Below, piece after piece: positions 11,265 to 24,161 of a stretch of 64,000 nt of DNA (its first letter is position 1; each line of letters begins with the position of its first letter). Below the pieces are notes generated by a model. It searched no databases and was not told the DNA's origin. It saw only the letters and a list, made by a program, of their open reading frames with translations. The translations under genes and the position numbers were made by a program. The stretch comes from Ichthyophthirius multifiliis (lineage: Eukaryota > Ciliophora > Oligohymenophorea > Hymenostomatida): contig NW_004085988.1 of NCBI RefSeq assembly GCF_000220395.1, positions 1-64,000 on the forward strand. Direction: 5' to 3'.

Positions 11265-14200
11265 ATGAAAATAAAAAACAAAAAAATATTAATAAAATGC
11301 CGATTATGTCATGCTACAAATATTGATATAAAAGAAATAAACGAACACAGTGCTATATGCTTAAAAAATTGTTAAAAAAAGAAAAAAATATTACTTTTAG
11401 ATATCGAACTAATATCTATAGTAGATGAATGTACAAAAACAAGGCAAAATATTAGAAGAGAAATTAATTTAAAAACGTAAAAAAATAAAAAATACTAAAA
11501 AAATAAAATAAAAAAAAAGTTTAAATAAAAAATAAAATTATGCATAAAACATAGAAAACAAAAATATTAATGATTAAAAAAATAAAATAGTAGGAGAAAT
11601 AATTGCTTTATAATAATTTCCAAATAATAATATAAATAGTAACTCAAGTAGTTTTCGAGCAAATTAATATGGCGAAAGAATAAAATTAGATAGAGCCAAT
11701 AAAAAAAAAATGGGAACTACAATAATGGCTAATTTAACTAAATTTAATACTTAAGATAATGGTAATACTGAAGAAGATGAATAAATAAGATAAATAAGAG
11801 AATACGGAGAATTATTAAAAGAAATAATAAATTATGGCGAAAAGATTATTAATAATAACGAACAAACTATAAATATAAAAAGTATTTTTTTTAAATAAAA
11901 AATAAAATAAAAATATTTTATAAAATAAAAAGATGAAATGGAATTAAAATAAAAAGTTAATGATGTACTCGAATTAATATCATATAGAAAAGAAAGCTAA
12001 AAAAAAGATATAATCGATACGCTTACATTAATCTAGAATTTCTCAAAGCATCTTGAGGAAAGAATAACTTTATAAATGAGTGTATAGAAAAATGATCAAG
12101 AAATCAAAAATATTCAATAAAATAACAGTCATACACCTTCTTTAGGATCTCAAATGTTAAAAGGAATTTCTATGTCATTTAATAAAAAATAATAAGTAAA
12201 AGGCTTATCTTAAGCGAAATGTAAATTCTAATAATAATAATAATAACAGTAATAGTAATAAAATACGCCTGAAAAATAAAATTCTATAAATGAAATCGTT
12301 GAAAATTCACCATTTATTACTAATTAAAATAATAAATATATAAACTAAAAATAACTTATTTATAATTCTCCTTCAACATAAAAAATAGATGAATAAAATT
12401 TTAATTCTCCTTTAATGCTAAAAAAAGTTGAACTTAATACAAATTTACCTTTATTTAAAATTGATGATATAAACATTAATTCTCCTATATAATCAAATAA
12501 TGAAGAAAAAAAGCCTACTCGAATTATTGCTAGTAAAAACTTAAATGAACGTTTATAAAAGAAAAATTCTTAATTATAGAAAAATATAGTTTCACCTAAA
12601 TTAATTGACTTTCCTAAATAGGTATACTCTCCTAAAACAATAAAAGAAGAAGAAGTAGTTGTATAAAATAAAATAAAATAAATAGAAGAAAAAATAAAAA
12701 AAGATCATGATTAAGTCGAAGTTATTCATGAAGAAGAAAATGAATAAATAGATTCTCCTGCTTTTAACCCCTTAAAAACAAGAAATTAACAGCGAAAAAT
12801 ATAAAATATTTTTAATTTTTAAAAGACACATGAACAAGAGGAAATAAAAGAAAACACAAAAAAATAAGAAATAGAAAAAGAAATTGAATAATATTAAAAA
12901 AAAAAATAAAAAACAATTTTATCTTTGCTCAAAAATTTTGATAATAAAAAAAAAGGTACTGAAAACGAAAATACTCCTTTTTATGAAAAATAAAATAATA
13001 TATAAATTTAAAAAAGTATCGAAAATTAAATAATATAAGAAGTTTAAAGCGATAGTTATTCATCTTTATTGGAAAACCCAAACGATTCCAGTGGAGAAGT
13101 CCTCTTAAAGAAATTTATTGAAGAAGAAACTTAAAAAAACAATGATTTAGATATTGATTTGCCTCCATATGTTTAATTACTTTAACAAAGATAAGAAGAA
13201 GAATAAAATGTTAGAAAAAAAAGCTCGTTTTATTACCTTTAAAATTAATAAGAAACAGAAGAGGAATTAATATATGAACCCCCTCCTAAACCTGTAGAAA
13301 GCTATTATCCTGATATTCCTGATTTTTAGGCGTATAATATTATTAATGAGAAAGGATATTATAGTGACTCTGAATTTGTTAAATTAGATGCCTAGAAAAA
13401 AAAAGATTAATTGTCAATAGGATTTAAAGATTTTGAATTTATAAAATTATTAGGTTAAGGAGCTTATGGGTATGTTTATTTAGTAAAAAAAAAAATACTA
13501 ATGATCTTTTTGCAATGAAAATAATAGATACAAGTATAAAAGTAAATTATATATATATATATATAATCAACAATAAAATATATAAATAAAAAGAAATTAG
13601 ATAAAAAATTCATTGAAACCTTAATTTCAGAAAAAAATGTTTTCGAATTAATTTCAGGCGATTGGGTAGTTAAAGCCGTAAATATTAAAAAACTAATATA
13701 GAAAAAATATATACATATAAATTTAATATATATAAAAATAAAGCATATTTATGTATATATAATAAATTTAGTTTTATTCCTTTACTCATGAAAATTATAT
13801 ATGTTTTGTTCTAGAATATATGATGGGCGGTGATTTTTGTAGAATCTTAAATTTATATACATGTTTAGACTAATGGATAGCAGAAATATATATGGCTGAA
13901 TTAGTTTTGGCTATAGAATATTTACATTAAATAAATATAGTGCATAGAGATTTAAAACCTGATAATATGTTAATTGATTAATCTGGCCATTTAAAATTAG
14001 CTGATTTTGGTTTGTCTGAAGTCGGTTTTAATAATAAGTTAAATTTACATAAACAGAAAAATTAAATGGGAGATATAAAAGAATTTATTAATATTGAATA
14101 AAATAAAGAAAATGAGTATATTACAGAAATTTAAGTCGAAGGCGGAATAATGAAGAAATAATAAAAACATGAAGAAAAAAGAATTGTTGGTACTCCGGAT

Positions 14201-14878
14201 TACATTGCTCCAGAAATTATTAGAGGTGAATCTACGAATAATAAATCGCTAGATTGGTGGAGTATGGGAATCATTATGTATGAATTTTTAGTTGGAGTAC
14301 CTCCTTTTAATGATGACTCAGTAGAAAAAATATTCGAGAATATCAAAAATATGAACATTACATGGCCTGAAATAGGTGATATTGAAGATGGAGATAAAAT
14401 ATCACCTGAAGCAGCTGATTTAATGCAAAAATTATTAAATCCGAACTATAAAGAAAGACTAGGGGCTAAAGGAGCTGACGAAATAAAAGCTCATCCGTTT
14501 TTTAAAAATATTTAATGGAACAAACTACGAAGTAATAGAGCTCCAATAAAACCAACGAGTAAATAACTACAAGAAGCAATTCAGAAAAGGGAAAAAGATA
14601 AAGAATAAATGTAATAATTTATGAATAAAATGAAGTGTAAAGAAGGAATGAAAAATATTGATGAAATGGGAAAAAAACTAAATGAGGAATTGAAAAATTT
14701 AGAAAGATTGGATTTATTCGTTAATAAAAATAATGAAGAAGCTAATTAACTTTTGGAAGAATAAGGAATTAAAATAAATATGGTTGAGAAAAAAATAATT
14801 AAATTGAATAAAATAAAAGAAAATTTAATTTTTTAGAATGAATTTGATTAATATCTATGGTATTTTGAGTTTGATTGA
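11265..14878 (+). CDS. AGC-family kinase with N-terminal zinc finger (Rim15/IRE/MAST type)
   Basis: ATG at 11265, TGA at 14876-14878; introns 11477-11519, 13542-13593 and 13678-13771. About 1,140 aa. Near the N-terminus CRLCHATNIDIKEINEHSAIC matches the Cys/His finger (CxxC...HS..C) found in fungal Rim15 and plant IRE kinases. A long disordered Gln/Ser/Pro region follows. The kinase domain starts FKDFEFIKLLGQGAYGYVY, with FAMKII (ATP lysine), HRDLKPDN, DFGLS, VGTPDYIAPE and DWWSMG; about 70 residues are inserted between DFG and APE, as in NDR/MAST kinases. The conserved catalytic residues are present, so it should be active. No PAS or receiver domain seen. The A11 run near 13485-13495 is one base short for the frame, so the glycine-rich loop and FAMKII lie in different frames; probably a homopolymer error. 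Likely role: nutrient or cell-cycle signalling, by inference only. Confidence 0.9.
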
Positions 14879-15334
14879 GAATATATTATTTATCTTTTTT
14901 TAATTATTTATCTATTTTGATTTTTTATTTAATTAAATTATTAAAATATTAATAATATTTTTAATTATTTAGAGTAAAAAAAATTATAAAAAATTTATAT
15001 GTATAATTTTAAAAATAAAGAATATAAAAAAATATAAACTATTATATTATATAAAAAATAAAATTTGTTATTATATTAATATAATAATAAAAAAAATATG
15101 TAAAAAATATTAAAATTATAAATAATATATAAAATTTTTTTTATAATTTATATTATTATTATTATTTTGAGAATATAAAATTTAAATATATATAAATATT
15201 AATATAAATTCAGATAAATTAGAAAAATATATAAAAATAAAAAAATAAACACTTAAATAAAAACGAAAATTTCGTTATAATGTTATAATATTTTATTTCT
15301 TAAATTTTATAAAAAAAAATATTTCGTATAAATG
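14879..15334. other. A/T-rich spacer between convergent genes
   Basis: Tail-to-tail spacer between the kinase stop and the carrier stop. A/T tracts only. Confidence 0.6.
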
Positions 15335-16047
15335 TCATTATGTTGTTGGTTTTTTATTAAATTAATGAGCACAAAATTCTTAAACTAATAAAGACTAAAA
15401 ATATTTGGTAAATATTAGTATAAATAAATATATTATAAATAAAAATATTTTATAAAAATATTTTATATAAATATTTATAAAGATAATATATATATATATC
15501 TTTATATTTATATATTAATTTTAATATATATTCTTTTATATATTATATATAATATCTTTTTATATATATTTCATTTCTTTTATATATATATATAATATAT
15601 ACAATCATAGCATGCGGAGATACTCTCATAACATAAGTAGAAAATCCAACCCAAAGTTTAGTAGGACCTTCGTTTACAATAGTCTAATTTTAATAGATAA
15701 TATATTAAAATATATAAAAAAATACTTTTTTTATACAATCAATAACATTATTATAGGGTAATTTTCCATCTTGACCAGCTTTCATTCTTTACATTTTAGT
15801 TTTTGCGTTGTCAAAAGGTAATGATAAAAATGCACATACTACTCCTGAACAAGCAGAAGATCTTTAAATATTAATAAATATATAATATGTTTTGTTTTGT
15901 TTACGCCAATTATATATATAAAGAATTTTTATGTTTTGTTAAACTATTTAATCTCTCTTTAATTTCATCATATGTTGTCATCATACCAACATTCATCTAT
16001 TTTAAATAATAATAAAATTTAATTATTATAATATATTAATATATAAT

Positions 16048-16080
<33 letters not shown>

Positions 16081-17085
16081 ATATATATCTATATATATAT
16101 TCATCTTACATATATATATTTTAATTTATTATATTAATATTTTAAAATAAAATTTTAATATTTTTTTTATTATATTTAAAAATTTAATATTAATTTAATT
16201 ACTGCAATAGCTCTAATAATAGAGGGAAAGGAACCTCTCCAATAAGTTAAAATTCCTTCTTCCTTTACGATTCTAATTAAAGCATCGGAAATATTTTTAT
16301 AATTTCTTCTTTATTCAATAGGTAGAGATTTATCGCCTTACATTCTAACTAAAGCAACATCAGCAGGGTTTCCAAACATACAACCAACTATACCTGCAAA
16401 AGATGAAGTAATGATTTTCTCATAAATATAAAGATTTCCTAATGAATAAAAATTATTTATTATTAAAATTAAAATACAAAAATATTATTAAATTCATAAA
16501 TATAAATATTTATTTAAATTTTTTGTATATAAAATTAATAAAAAGTAATTTTTAATTTATATTACTATTTTTTTTATGTTACTAAACATCAGATAAATAT
16601 CTATAAAGACCCATACGTACTGTTCCATAAGTAACTTATCTTACAAGCGCTGCATCTAGGCTATAATATTATATATATATTTAAATTTTATATTATATTA
16701 TATATATGTAATGTATACAATTTAAATAAAATAATATTGACAAAATAAAAATAAATATTAATAATTTTATTTTATTATAGGAAAAATACAGTTTTGTTTT
16801 TTGATTTATATATTATTTATATAATTATATATTTATATTTTAATACCCTTTGTATAATCCTTTAGGACCTTCCTCTTTTATTGATTTAGTTAAAATTTTG
16901 ATTGGGTTAATAGATTATCCTTCACCTTTTCCTTAAGCTATAGCTTCACTTGCTAGTTAAATTCTTACTTTTATTGAATCTATAGGCATAGTAAAACTTG
17001 TGGCTGTGCAACCAGCAATTCCTGCAAAAATAAAAGGTTTCATTATTTGCATAGCGCTTTAATTAGGATCTTTTTATTAAGTCAT
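15335..17085 (-). CDS. Mitochondrial carrier, 2-oxoglutarate/malate (SLC25A11) type
   Basis: ATG at 17085, TGA at 15335-15337; six GT..AG introns: 16661-16846, 16439-16565, 15997-16202, 15862-15904, 15684-15725 and 15395-15602. Exons sum to 313 codons (312 aa), the normal carrier length. Three tandem carrier repeats carry PxD/ExxKxR-type signatures: MPIDSIKVRIQLAS, NPADVALVRMQGDKSLP and LPFDNAKTKMQRMKAG. The second repeat, with ALIRIVKEEGILTYWRG, resembles the animal oxoglutarate carrier most. The last exon (SLLVQEFCAHQFNKKP) is only found after removing a 208-nt intron. By family it exchanges 2-oxoglutarate for malate or a related dicarboxylate across the inner mitochondrial membrane. Exact substrate is inferred. 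Confidence 0.92.
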
Positions 17086-17898
17086 ATTTTTATTAATATT
17101 TTATTTTAAATAAAAAAATATTAGATTTATATTTTTTTTAATAAATAAAGTTAAATGTTGATTTATTTATTTTAATAATATATATGGTAAAATATATTAA
17201 ATTTAAATATAAAATTTATTATTCTTTTTATAAAATTATATAATGCAATTTTAATTTTTTTTAATAAATAAAATATTCTATTAATATAAAAAAAAAATTA
17301 TGAATAATATTTATTATATGTTTGATGATATATTTACACTTTTATTTTAAATAATGTTTTATTTGTTTACCTTATTAAAAACTTTATTTTAATTAAAGAA
17401 TTAAATTAAATTATTTTTTAAGATAAATTAAAATAAATTTTAATTATTTTTGACAAAAAAAAAATCAATACCTTTATTTCTTTTATTTAACTTATATTTT
17501 AAAATTAATATTTTTATCTATTTATTTTAAATAAATATAATATATTTTTTTTTTTAGTTTATTATTCAATTCAAAAATAAAAAATAATTTATTTTATTTT
17601 TTATTTAATTATAAATAATTTTTTTTATTTTTTAAAAAATATAAATTTATACTTTGTATATTAAATATATTATTTTTTTAAATAAAAAGTTTTTGTTAGA
17701 ATAACTTTTAAACTTTTATTTATAATTTAAAATTATTTAAAATTTAATTTATAACATTTATATTAAGATTTTATTAAAATAATGCATTTTTATATTAGAA
17801 TGTATTTTAAATTTATATTTTCTTATGTTATTTTCCTATAAATAAAAATATTGATATTGTTTTATCAGTATTATAATATTATAAATAATTAATTAATT

Positions 17899-17972
<74 letters not shown>

Positions 17973-18527
17973 TAAATATTTTTCTTTATGTTTATTTTAT
18001 TATTATTTTTTTTAATTTATTATTAAATGTTTAATTATTTATATATATATAATATAATAATTTATTTATATTATTAATTCAAATATAAAAAAGTTTTATA
18101 ATATATTTTTATAGAATAATTATTTATTTTTACATTTAAAATATGAAACAATAATAAAAACTCTTTATATCAATATATTTATTATTTAAATTAAATGTAA
18201 AAAAGCATATAATTTATTAAAAAAATATTTTTAAATTCAATTATTTTATTTGTGAAATAATAATAATAATAATTATTCTTAAGTAAATATTAAAAAATAA
18301 ATATTACTTTTTATATAAAAAAATACATAAATATAAAATTACATAAAGTAATGAAAACATAATAAAACTTTCATAAATCATCATAAGATTTAAAAAACCA
18401 AAATGTAAATATTCAAAATAATAAACTATTTTTCTTAATAAAAATATATAAATAAAAAAATTAATCAATAAAAAAAAAGTATGTAGATTCTAAATTTATA
18501 TCAACAATATCTTTAAACAAAAACCCT
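17086..18527. other. A/T-rich divergent spacer
   Basis: 1.4 kb between the carrier start (minus) and the docking-complex-like start (plus). It should hold both promoters. It contains a long (AT)n tract and otherwise only A/T runs. Confidence 0.6.
17903..17967. repeat. (AT)n microsatellite, about 65 bp
   Basis: AT dinucleotide run with one TT interruption near 17941, in the divergent spacer between two genes. Confidence 0.95.
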
Positions 18528-19261
18528 ATGATGGCATCTAAGATAGCAAGAATATAACATATTGGTAAGTAATTTGATTTAAATAAAAAAAAGGAGTCTG
18601 AAAGGCTTGTAAAAAATTAAAAAAAACATAAAAAAAATAAATAAAACAAAAATAGAATACATTAGAAGAAGAAATAAAATAAGCAAAATAATTATTAGAT
18701 TAAAAAAGACATGACATAATGTTAAAAAGACGTATAAATATAGATGAAATAGCTAAATAAGAAGAAAATTCTCCTCGAAAAAGACGAGAATAAGTCTAAG
18801 AAGTCATGTTGTTGAACCCTTAAAGATTATAAAAGATGATAAAAGCATCGTTTTTGAAAATAGAAAACGTGAGAAATAAATTCAATTACGCAAATGCGGA
18901 AAATAACGAATTAAAAGTTCAAATAGATAAGATAAGACAAGAACTTTACCTTTATAGAGAAATAAAGAAAATATTATCCAGAAGAATAATTGAAGATAGT
19001 AAAGAATTAAAATTTTAAAAGAAGAAAATTAAAGACAAAGAAAGTAAAATGGAAGAAGAAATAAACACAGTAAAAAGATAAGGAAGTGAATATTAATTAT
19101 TAAAAAATAGATACTAAAAAGAATTCCATAGTGTTTTCTAAGTGTTAGAGGAAGAAAATAGAGATGAAAAAAAAAGAGAAAAATTTGGAGTAGTGGGATA
19201 AAATGGATAAAGATAAAGAGTTAATTCTCCTGTATAAAAAATAAAAAAAATTATTATTATA

Positions 19262-19323
<62 letters not shown>

Positions 19324-19439
19324 ATATATATATATATATAATTATTTATTTATATTATAACATATATNNNNNNNNNNNNNNNNNNNNNAAAATGGATAAA
19401 GATAAAGAGTTAATTCTCCTGTATAAAATAAAAATTATT

Positions 19440-19470
<31 letters not shown>

Positions 19471-20691
19471 ATTATTTATTTATATTATAACATATATTTT
19501 ATTATAAAGTGGTAGAATACTGCTATTAATTTTAGTTTAAAAGATGAATTTATTAAGACTCATTTTAATTAAAATTCATATATTTAATAATAGTAATAAT
19601 TATAATTTGAAACAAATAAAAGCGGATTTAAAGAAAAAATAGTAAAAAATTGATAAAAAGATAGATGCTGCTTATAATTTAGAAAGTTTGAAAAAAGAAG
19701 TTGATTAACATGATGAAATTTTTAAAAAACTAATTGAATAGTGTATTCCTAAAGATTAATAAATAGACTATAATAGTTTTGAAGATTAAATATAACGAGA
19801 AGAAATCGAAAAATAATAAATGAAATTAATAGTTAAAAAATTCGAAGAATATGAGGACTAGAAAAACACTTTATATTAGCACATTATTACTATGAGGGAA
19901 GAATTAGAATAATTACAAAACAAAAGAAAGTTATTGATGATGAGGTTAAATATTATGAATAATTGCCAGAAAAAATCAAAAAAGACCCAAAAGCTTTGAA
20001 ATGTCAAAAAATGCTTTAAATAATTAAATAAGTTAGGGATGTGTATAAAAATTAATAAAATAAATAATAGAAATTGATGATGAATATTAACAAATTAAAA
20101 CTTTAAATTCCAGTTGTTTTTGTAAAAATCGGATGTGATTCTGAAGAATATACAAGAGAATTAGGAGAAAACTTTACACATTTTAAATACAAAGATATCG
20201 ATGAAGGAAATATTATCTAATATTTAGCTATTATGGAAAAAGAACTAATGATTTATTATAATTACAAAGTTAAGCTTTTAGTACTAATACTATAGGAAAA
20301 TAATAAGTTAAATATTTATTTTTATTTTTATTTTTATTTTTTATCTAGCTATAATTAGTTGATCTAAAAATAATATAAAGCTGAAGAATCCAAAGCATCT
20401 TTATCAAATATTGAAAATAAAAATTTTGATAATGATTTAAAAACAATTTGTAAATAAATATAATTTTATATATATATGCAAAAATAATAGATATATTTAT
20501 AAAAAAAAATTAATTATTTTGTTTTTTATAAAAAAGTGGAAACAGATAATAAGGAAATTAAAGATAATAAAGATAATAAAAATAAAGGCTATCAAGAAAC
20601 TTAAGAATTCCTTAAATAAGAATTTTTATATAATAATGCTAAATAAACAATAGATACATTAAAAAATAGAAGAAAAAGAGAAAAAAAATGA
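18528..20691 (+). CDS. Outer-dynein-arm docking-complex-like coiled-coil protein
   Basis: Start ATG ATG at 18528, stop TGA at 20689-20691. Introns include 18609-18655, one of uncertain length spanning the assembly gap after TCT CCT, and two more near 20308-20348 and 20451-20536. The N-terminal half reads LNTLEEEIKQAKQLLDQKRH, then NKFNYANAENNELKVQIDKI with a following LYREIKKIL. This resembles the ODA1/CCDC63/CCDC114 (ODAD1) family, whose conserved core is a long coiled coil that anchors outer dynein arms to doublet microtubules. The C-terminal half is further coiled coil (DQIQREEIEKQQMKLIVKKF). The frame changes by one base near 19923 before KVIDDEVKYYEQLPEK, and the gap region is duplicated, so the middle of the model is unreliable and two genes remain possible. 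Confidence 0.6.
19200..19497. other. Assembly gap (21 N) with duplicated flanks
   Basis: Bases 19368-19388 are N. The sequence left of the gap (from about 19200) and right of it (from 19389) both begin with the same exon end, ATGGATAAAGATAAAGAG followed by TTAATTCTCCT, and run through the same intron with different A-run and AT-run lengths to the same AACATATAT. This looks like one locus assembled twice on either side of an artificial gap, not a real tandem duplication. Confidence 0.85.
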
Positions 20692-21076
20692 AAAAAAAAA
20701 TATTAAAAAAAAATAAAAAATTATATTAAAAAAAAGAAAAAAGATTAAAGTTAATAATAAAAAATTACATAATTTTTTTTTTATTTTTTGTTTATATTTT
20801 AATTTATTTTTATAAATAAATTTACATTTAAAAAATACTATTTTAATAAAAATATTTTATATTATAAATAAATTTATTTAAATTAATATATAATATTTTT
20901 TTATATTATTTTATTATGTTTTCTGAAATTTTTATTTAATTTCGAAATTTATATTAATAAAGTACAAAATAAATTGTTTCTATTTTTTCTTGATTTAATT
21001 TTATATAAATTTACAGAAAAAAAACAAAGCTTTCTAATAAATAATTTATATTTATAATATTATTAGTATATAACAA
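20692..21076. other. A/T-rich spacer between convergent genes
   Basis: Tail-to-tail spacer between the docking-complex-like gene and the next minus-strand gene. Poly-A and poly-T runs only. Confidence 0.6.
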
Positions 21077-22489
21077 TCAATATTTTAATGGATTCATTGT
21101 AGAAGGTTCTCCATGTCCAATTTTTAATAATATATTTGTATCTTTATCTATTTTTTTATATATTGCTTATTCTCCAATTTTATTATAAATATTATTATTC
21201 ATATTTCTTTTTTAGTAAAGTTTTTTTATATAAGGTTAATCAGTATTCCCTATTTTAGCAATAAGTGTAGGATTATCATATTTTTAATTTTATATATTTT
21301 CTTTCCATTCAATTTTACATTTACCTTTTTTTAAATCTTATAATGCTATATTTTTTTAAAAAAATATTATAAGTTTTTTTTTTTTTTTTTTAATTTTAAA
21401 AAAACTCATTTTTTTCATTTCTTTAATAGATTTTTTTTCAGCTACAATCATTTTATTTCTTTCCTTTTTTTATATATTAAATAGATAATTAATATATGTG
21501 TATATTAGATTACATGTATTTAACTAATAAAAGGAACCATACACTCAAACATAAAATTATTTTCATATTTTTAAATTTTATTTCCAAAAATATCAGTATT
21601 TTGCTTAACTTTAGTTATTTATTTTTTATTTGCATCTATATGTGATTAAGTATAAAATTTATTAACACTTTAACACCAATTAGGTGTATCGTCTGAAATA
21701 GTTCTTTTTACATTTTTTTTTTAAATAAAATAAATATAAAATACTTCATATTTCTAATTAAAGGTCCATCTTTGAAATCTTTATTTATTCTCAAAAGTGG
21801 TTTTGAAATAAACATATGTGACTTTTATATATAATTAGATTTCTATTTTTAATCACTTAGAGCTAAATTTTATGTTTAATTGAATTCTTCTTTACTAACT
21901 ATATGCCCTTTTTGAATATTTTAATCACTTTATTTAGCTTAACTTATTTTGTAAAAATAATTATTAATAAAAAAATTAATTTTATTTTTACCTAGCAAAT
22001 ATTTTTTCTTTTTTTAATTTCCAATTGGATAAATGGTAACATGTTTACATATTAAAATTTTTTGGATTATCTGTACCATCTAAAATTTAATTATTTTTTG
22101 TAAAATAGGCACTATCTTATTATTTTTAGTAATATTTACTTTTATTAATTTTTTTATAAAAAAATATACATATAAACATATCATTTATTATTAATATATT
22201 AAAAAAAAAAACTTTTCTTAATTATAATTAGTATTATGGAGTATATAATTAGAATTATAATCTTCTTTTTTATATTGTTATGTTGCCTATTTAAAATTAT
22301 AAGAAAATTAATCTTAATAATTTCTTTAGTCTATTTTTGAACTTTCACTCTAATATAATATAAATTTATATTTTTTAAAAAAATAAAAAAACTATTTTTA
22401 TATTTTACTGGATATGCTTAAATAGAGGGAAAACGAGCAAATTCTAAATTTTAACCATATTGTTCACCTGTAGCATAAAATTTTAACAT
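21077..22489 (-). CDS. Unrecognised multi-exon protein, about 370 aa
   Basis: ATG at 22489, TGA at 21077-21079. At least six short introns are needed; each has GT..AG ends and joins frames cleanly. The protein starts MLKFYATGEQYGQNLEFARF. It is basic, rich in Asn, Gln and Lys, with Trp/Cys landmarks (TCYHLSNWKLKKEK, DDTPNWCQSVNKFY, ECMVPFISQIHERN, CKIEWKENIQNQKY), and ends IGHGEPSTMNPLKY. It has no signal peptide or membrane segment and no catalytic motif I recognise. Its start lies 206 nt downstream of the decarboxylase stop on the same strand. Composition resembles ciliary or cortical structural proteins, but that is only an impression. Confidence 0.7.
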
Positions 22490-22695
22490 TTTTTATATAT
22501 TTCTATATTTTTTGTAAATAAAATTTATATTTTAATTAATAAATATTTGTTTTAAAAATAATTTATTTCATATATATATATATATAAATATTAATAATTA
22601 AGTTATATAAATATTAAATAAATTAAATATTACATAAAAATTTAAACAAAATCTAAAATAAAAACTCATTTATTTTAAATAAAAAAAACTTAATT

Positions 22696-23940
22696 TCATT
22701 TTATTTATACAGGACCACTTCCAACTTCAGTCTGAAAAACATAACCTGGGCTAGTATTATATTTATTTTTATTTAAATCCACAATTTTCTATATATTTTC
22801 ATTTAATTAAATATTTTTTATTTAATTATAACTCTCCCTAGCCCTACTACTCATTTATTCTAAATTATTAATCCCAAAAACTTCGCAAAGACTCTTAAAA
22901 ACCTAAAAAAAAACTTTTTAATGAATAACTAACACTGCATGAGGTCCTGCATCAAAAGTATACCCTACAATATATTCCAAAATTGCATCCAACTAATGCA
23001 AGAAGTGAATAATATTCTACGAGAACTAATTAAGATAAAAAATAGGAGGATAACTATCCAAACAACATGCATGAAACTAATTACTATCCTCTCTAATAAC
23101 TTTACACATCTCATTGAAATTTTAATTTTGAACAAATTCCTTAATTAATTAAACCCTTCTACCAGCCTCATCCTCTTTAACTCTAAATTTCAGTAAATTT
23201 GAAGTTTTACTTGTTATTTTCATTCCATCAGTAGAAGAAACTTCCTTATTTTCAAAAGAATAGGCCAAAACCAATATTTAAACATCTTTAAAAAACTGAT
23301 CATCGAAAACCTATTAAGCGACACAAATTTTCGATAATTCCTCTAAAATATCAATATTATTATTTTATTATTCAATTTATTATTATTTTTAAGAAGAAAC
23401 ACAGTTCCATTAAACCAAACCTCCAAAAATTGACCTAGAAGCACTTCCGGAACCTAGACGTGCAATTTCGCTTTTTTAATTAAAATATTCTTCCTAAAAA
23501 TGATATATATCAAATAAACACAATGAAATAGCAGCTAAACCCGAAGAACTTGAAGCTAATCCACTTGCTGTTGGAAAAGAGTTTTCTGATTTGATTTTTA
23601 AATGGAAATTTTCTGGTTCTAATTGTAATTTTAAATCATATTTTATTAATTTCTAAAGTCCTTTTTTTTAAAAAAAATCTATTATTTTTTACAATCTATT
23701 TGATATTTTTTCCTCTTTTTTATTCAATATTAATTTATGGTTTTTATACTTATTTGAAAGAATTATTTTAGTTGTTGTTTTTAAATCTTAAGTACTTAAA
23801 GTTATTCCTATAGAAGTATTTAAAGGAAGAATGTATTCTTCATGGAATTTACCCCAATATTTTACAAATGCAATGTTTGGGGCAGTTTCATATGTTGACT
23901 TTATTTTTATTATATTGCTGTTGTCTTTTTGGATAATCAT
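22696..23940 (-). CDS. MVD: Diphosphomevalonate decarboxylase
   Basis: Single exon, 415 codons (414 aa) from ATG at 23940 to TGA at 22696-22698. This GHMP-kinase family enzyme converts mevalonate 5-diphosphate to isopentenyl diphosphate with ATP, the last step of the mevalonate pathway. Motifs: APNIAFVKYWGKFHEEYILP at the N-terminus; FPTASGLASSSSGLAA (phosphate-binding loop); ARLGSGSASRSIFGG; MKITSKTSN; and YTFDAGPHAVL, corresponding to the family's FDAGPNA, near the C-terminus. The length is normal for the family. The gene is intron-free, unlike most neighbours, and somewhat richer in G+C. It implies a cytosolic mevalonate route to isoprenoids. Confidence 0.95.
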
Positions 23941-24161
23941 TTTTTTTTTTATTTTAATTAAAAAATCTAAAAAAGATATAAATATATATATAATTTTTTT
24001 AAATTAAAAAATCATAATTTTATAATTTACCATATATATAAGTATATACATATATATATATATATATTGGTAAAAATATTATTTTTATATACAAAAATCT
24101 AATAATATAAAATTATTTGATATATTTTTAAAAAAAAATTAAAATAAAAAAATTAAAAAAA

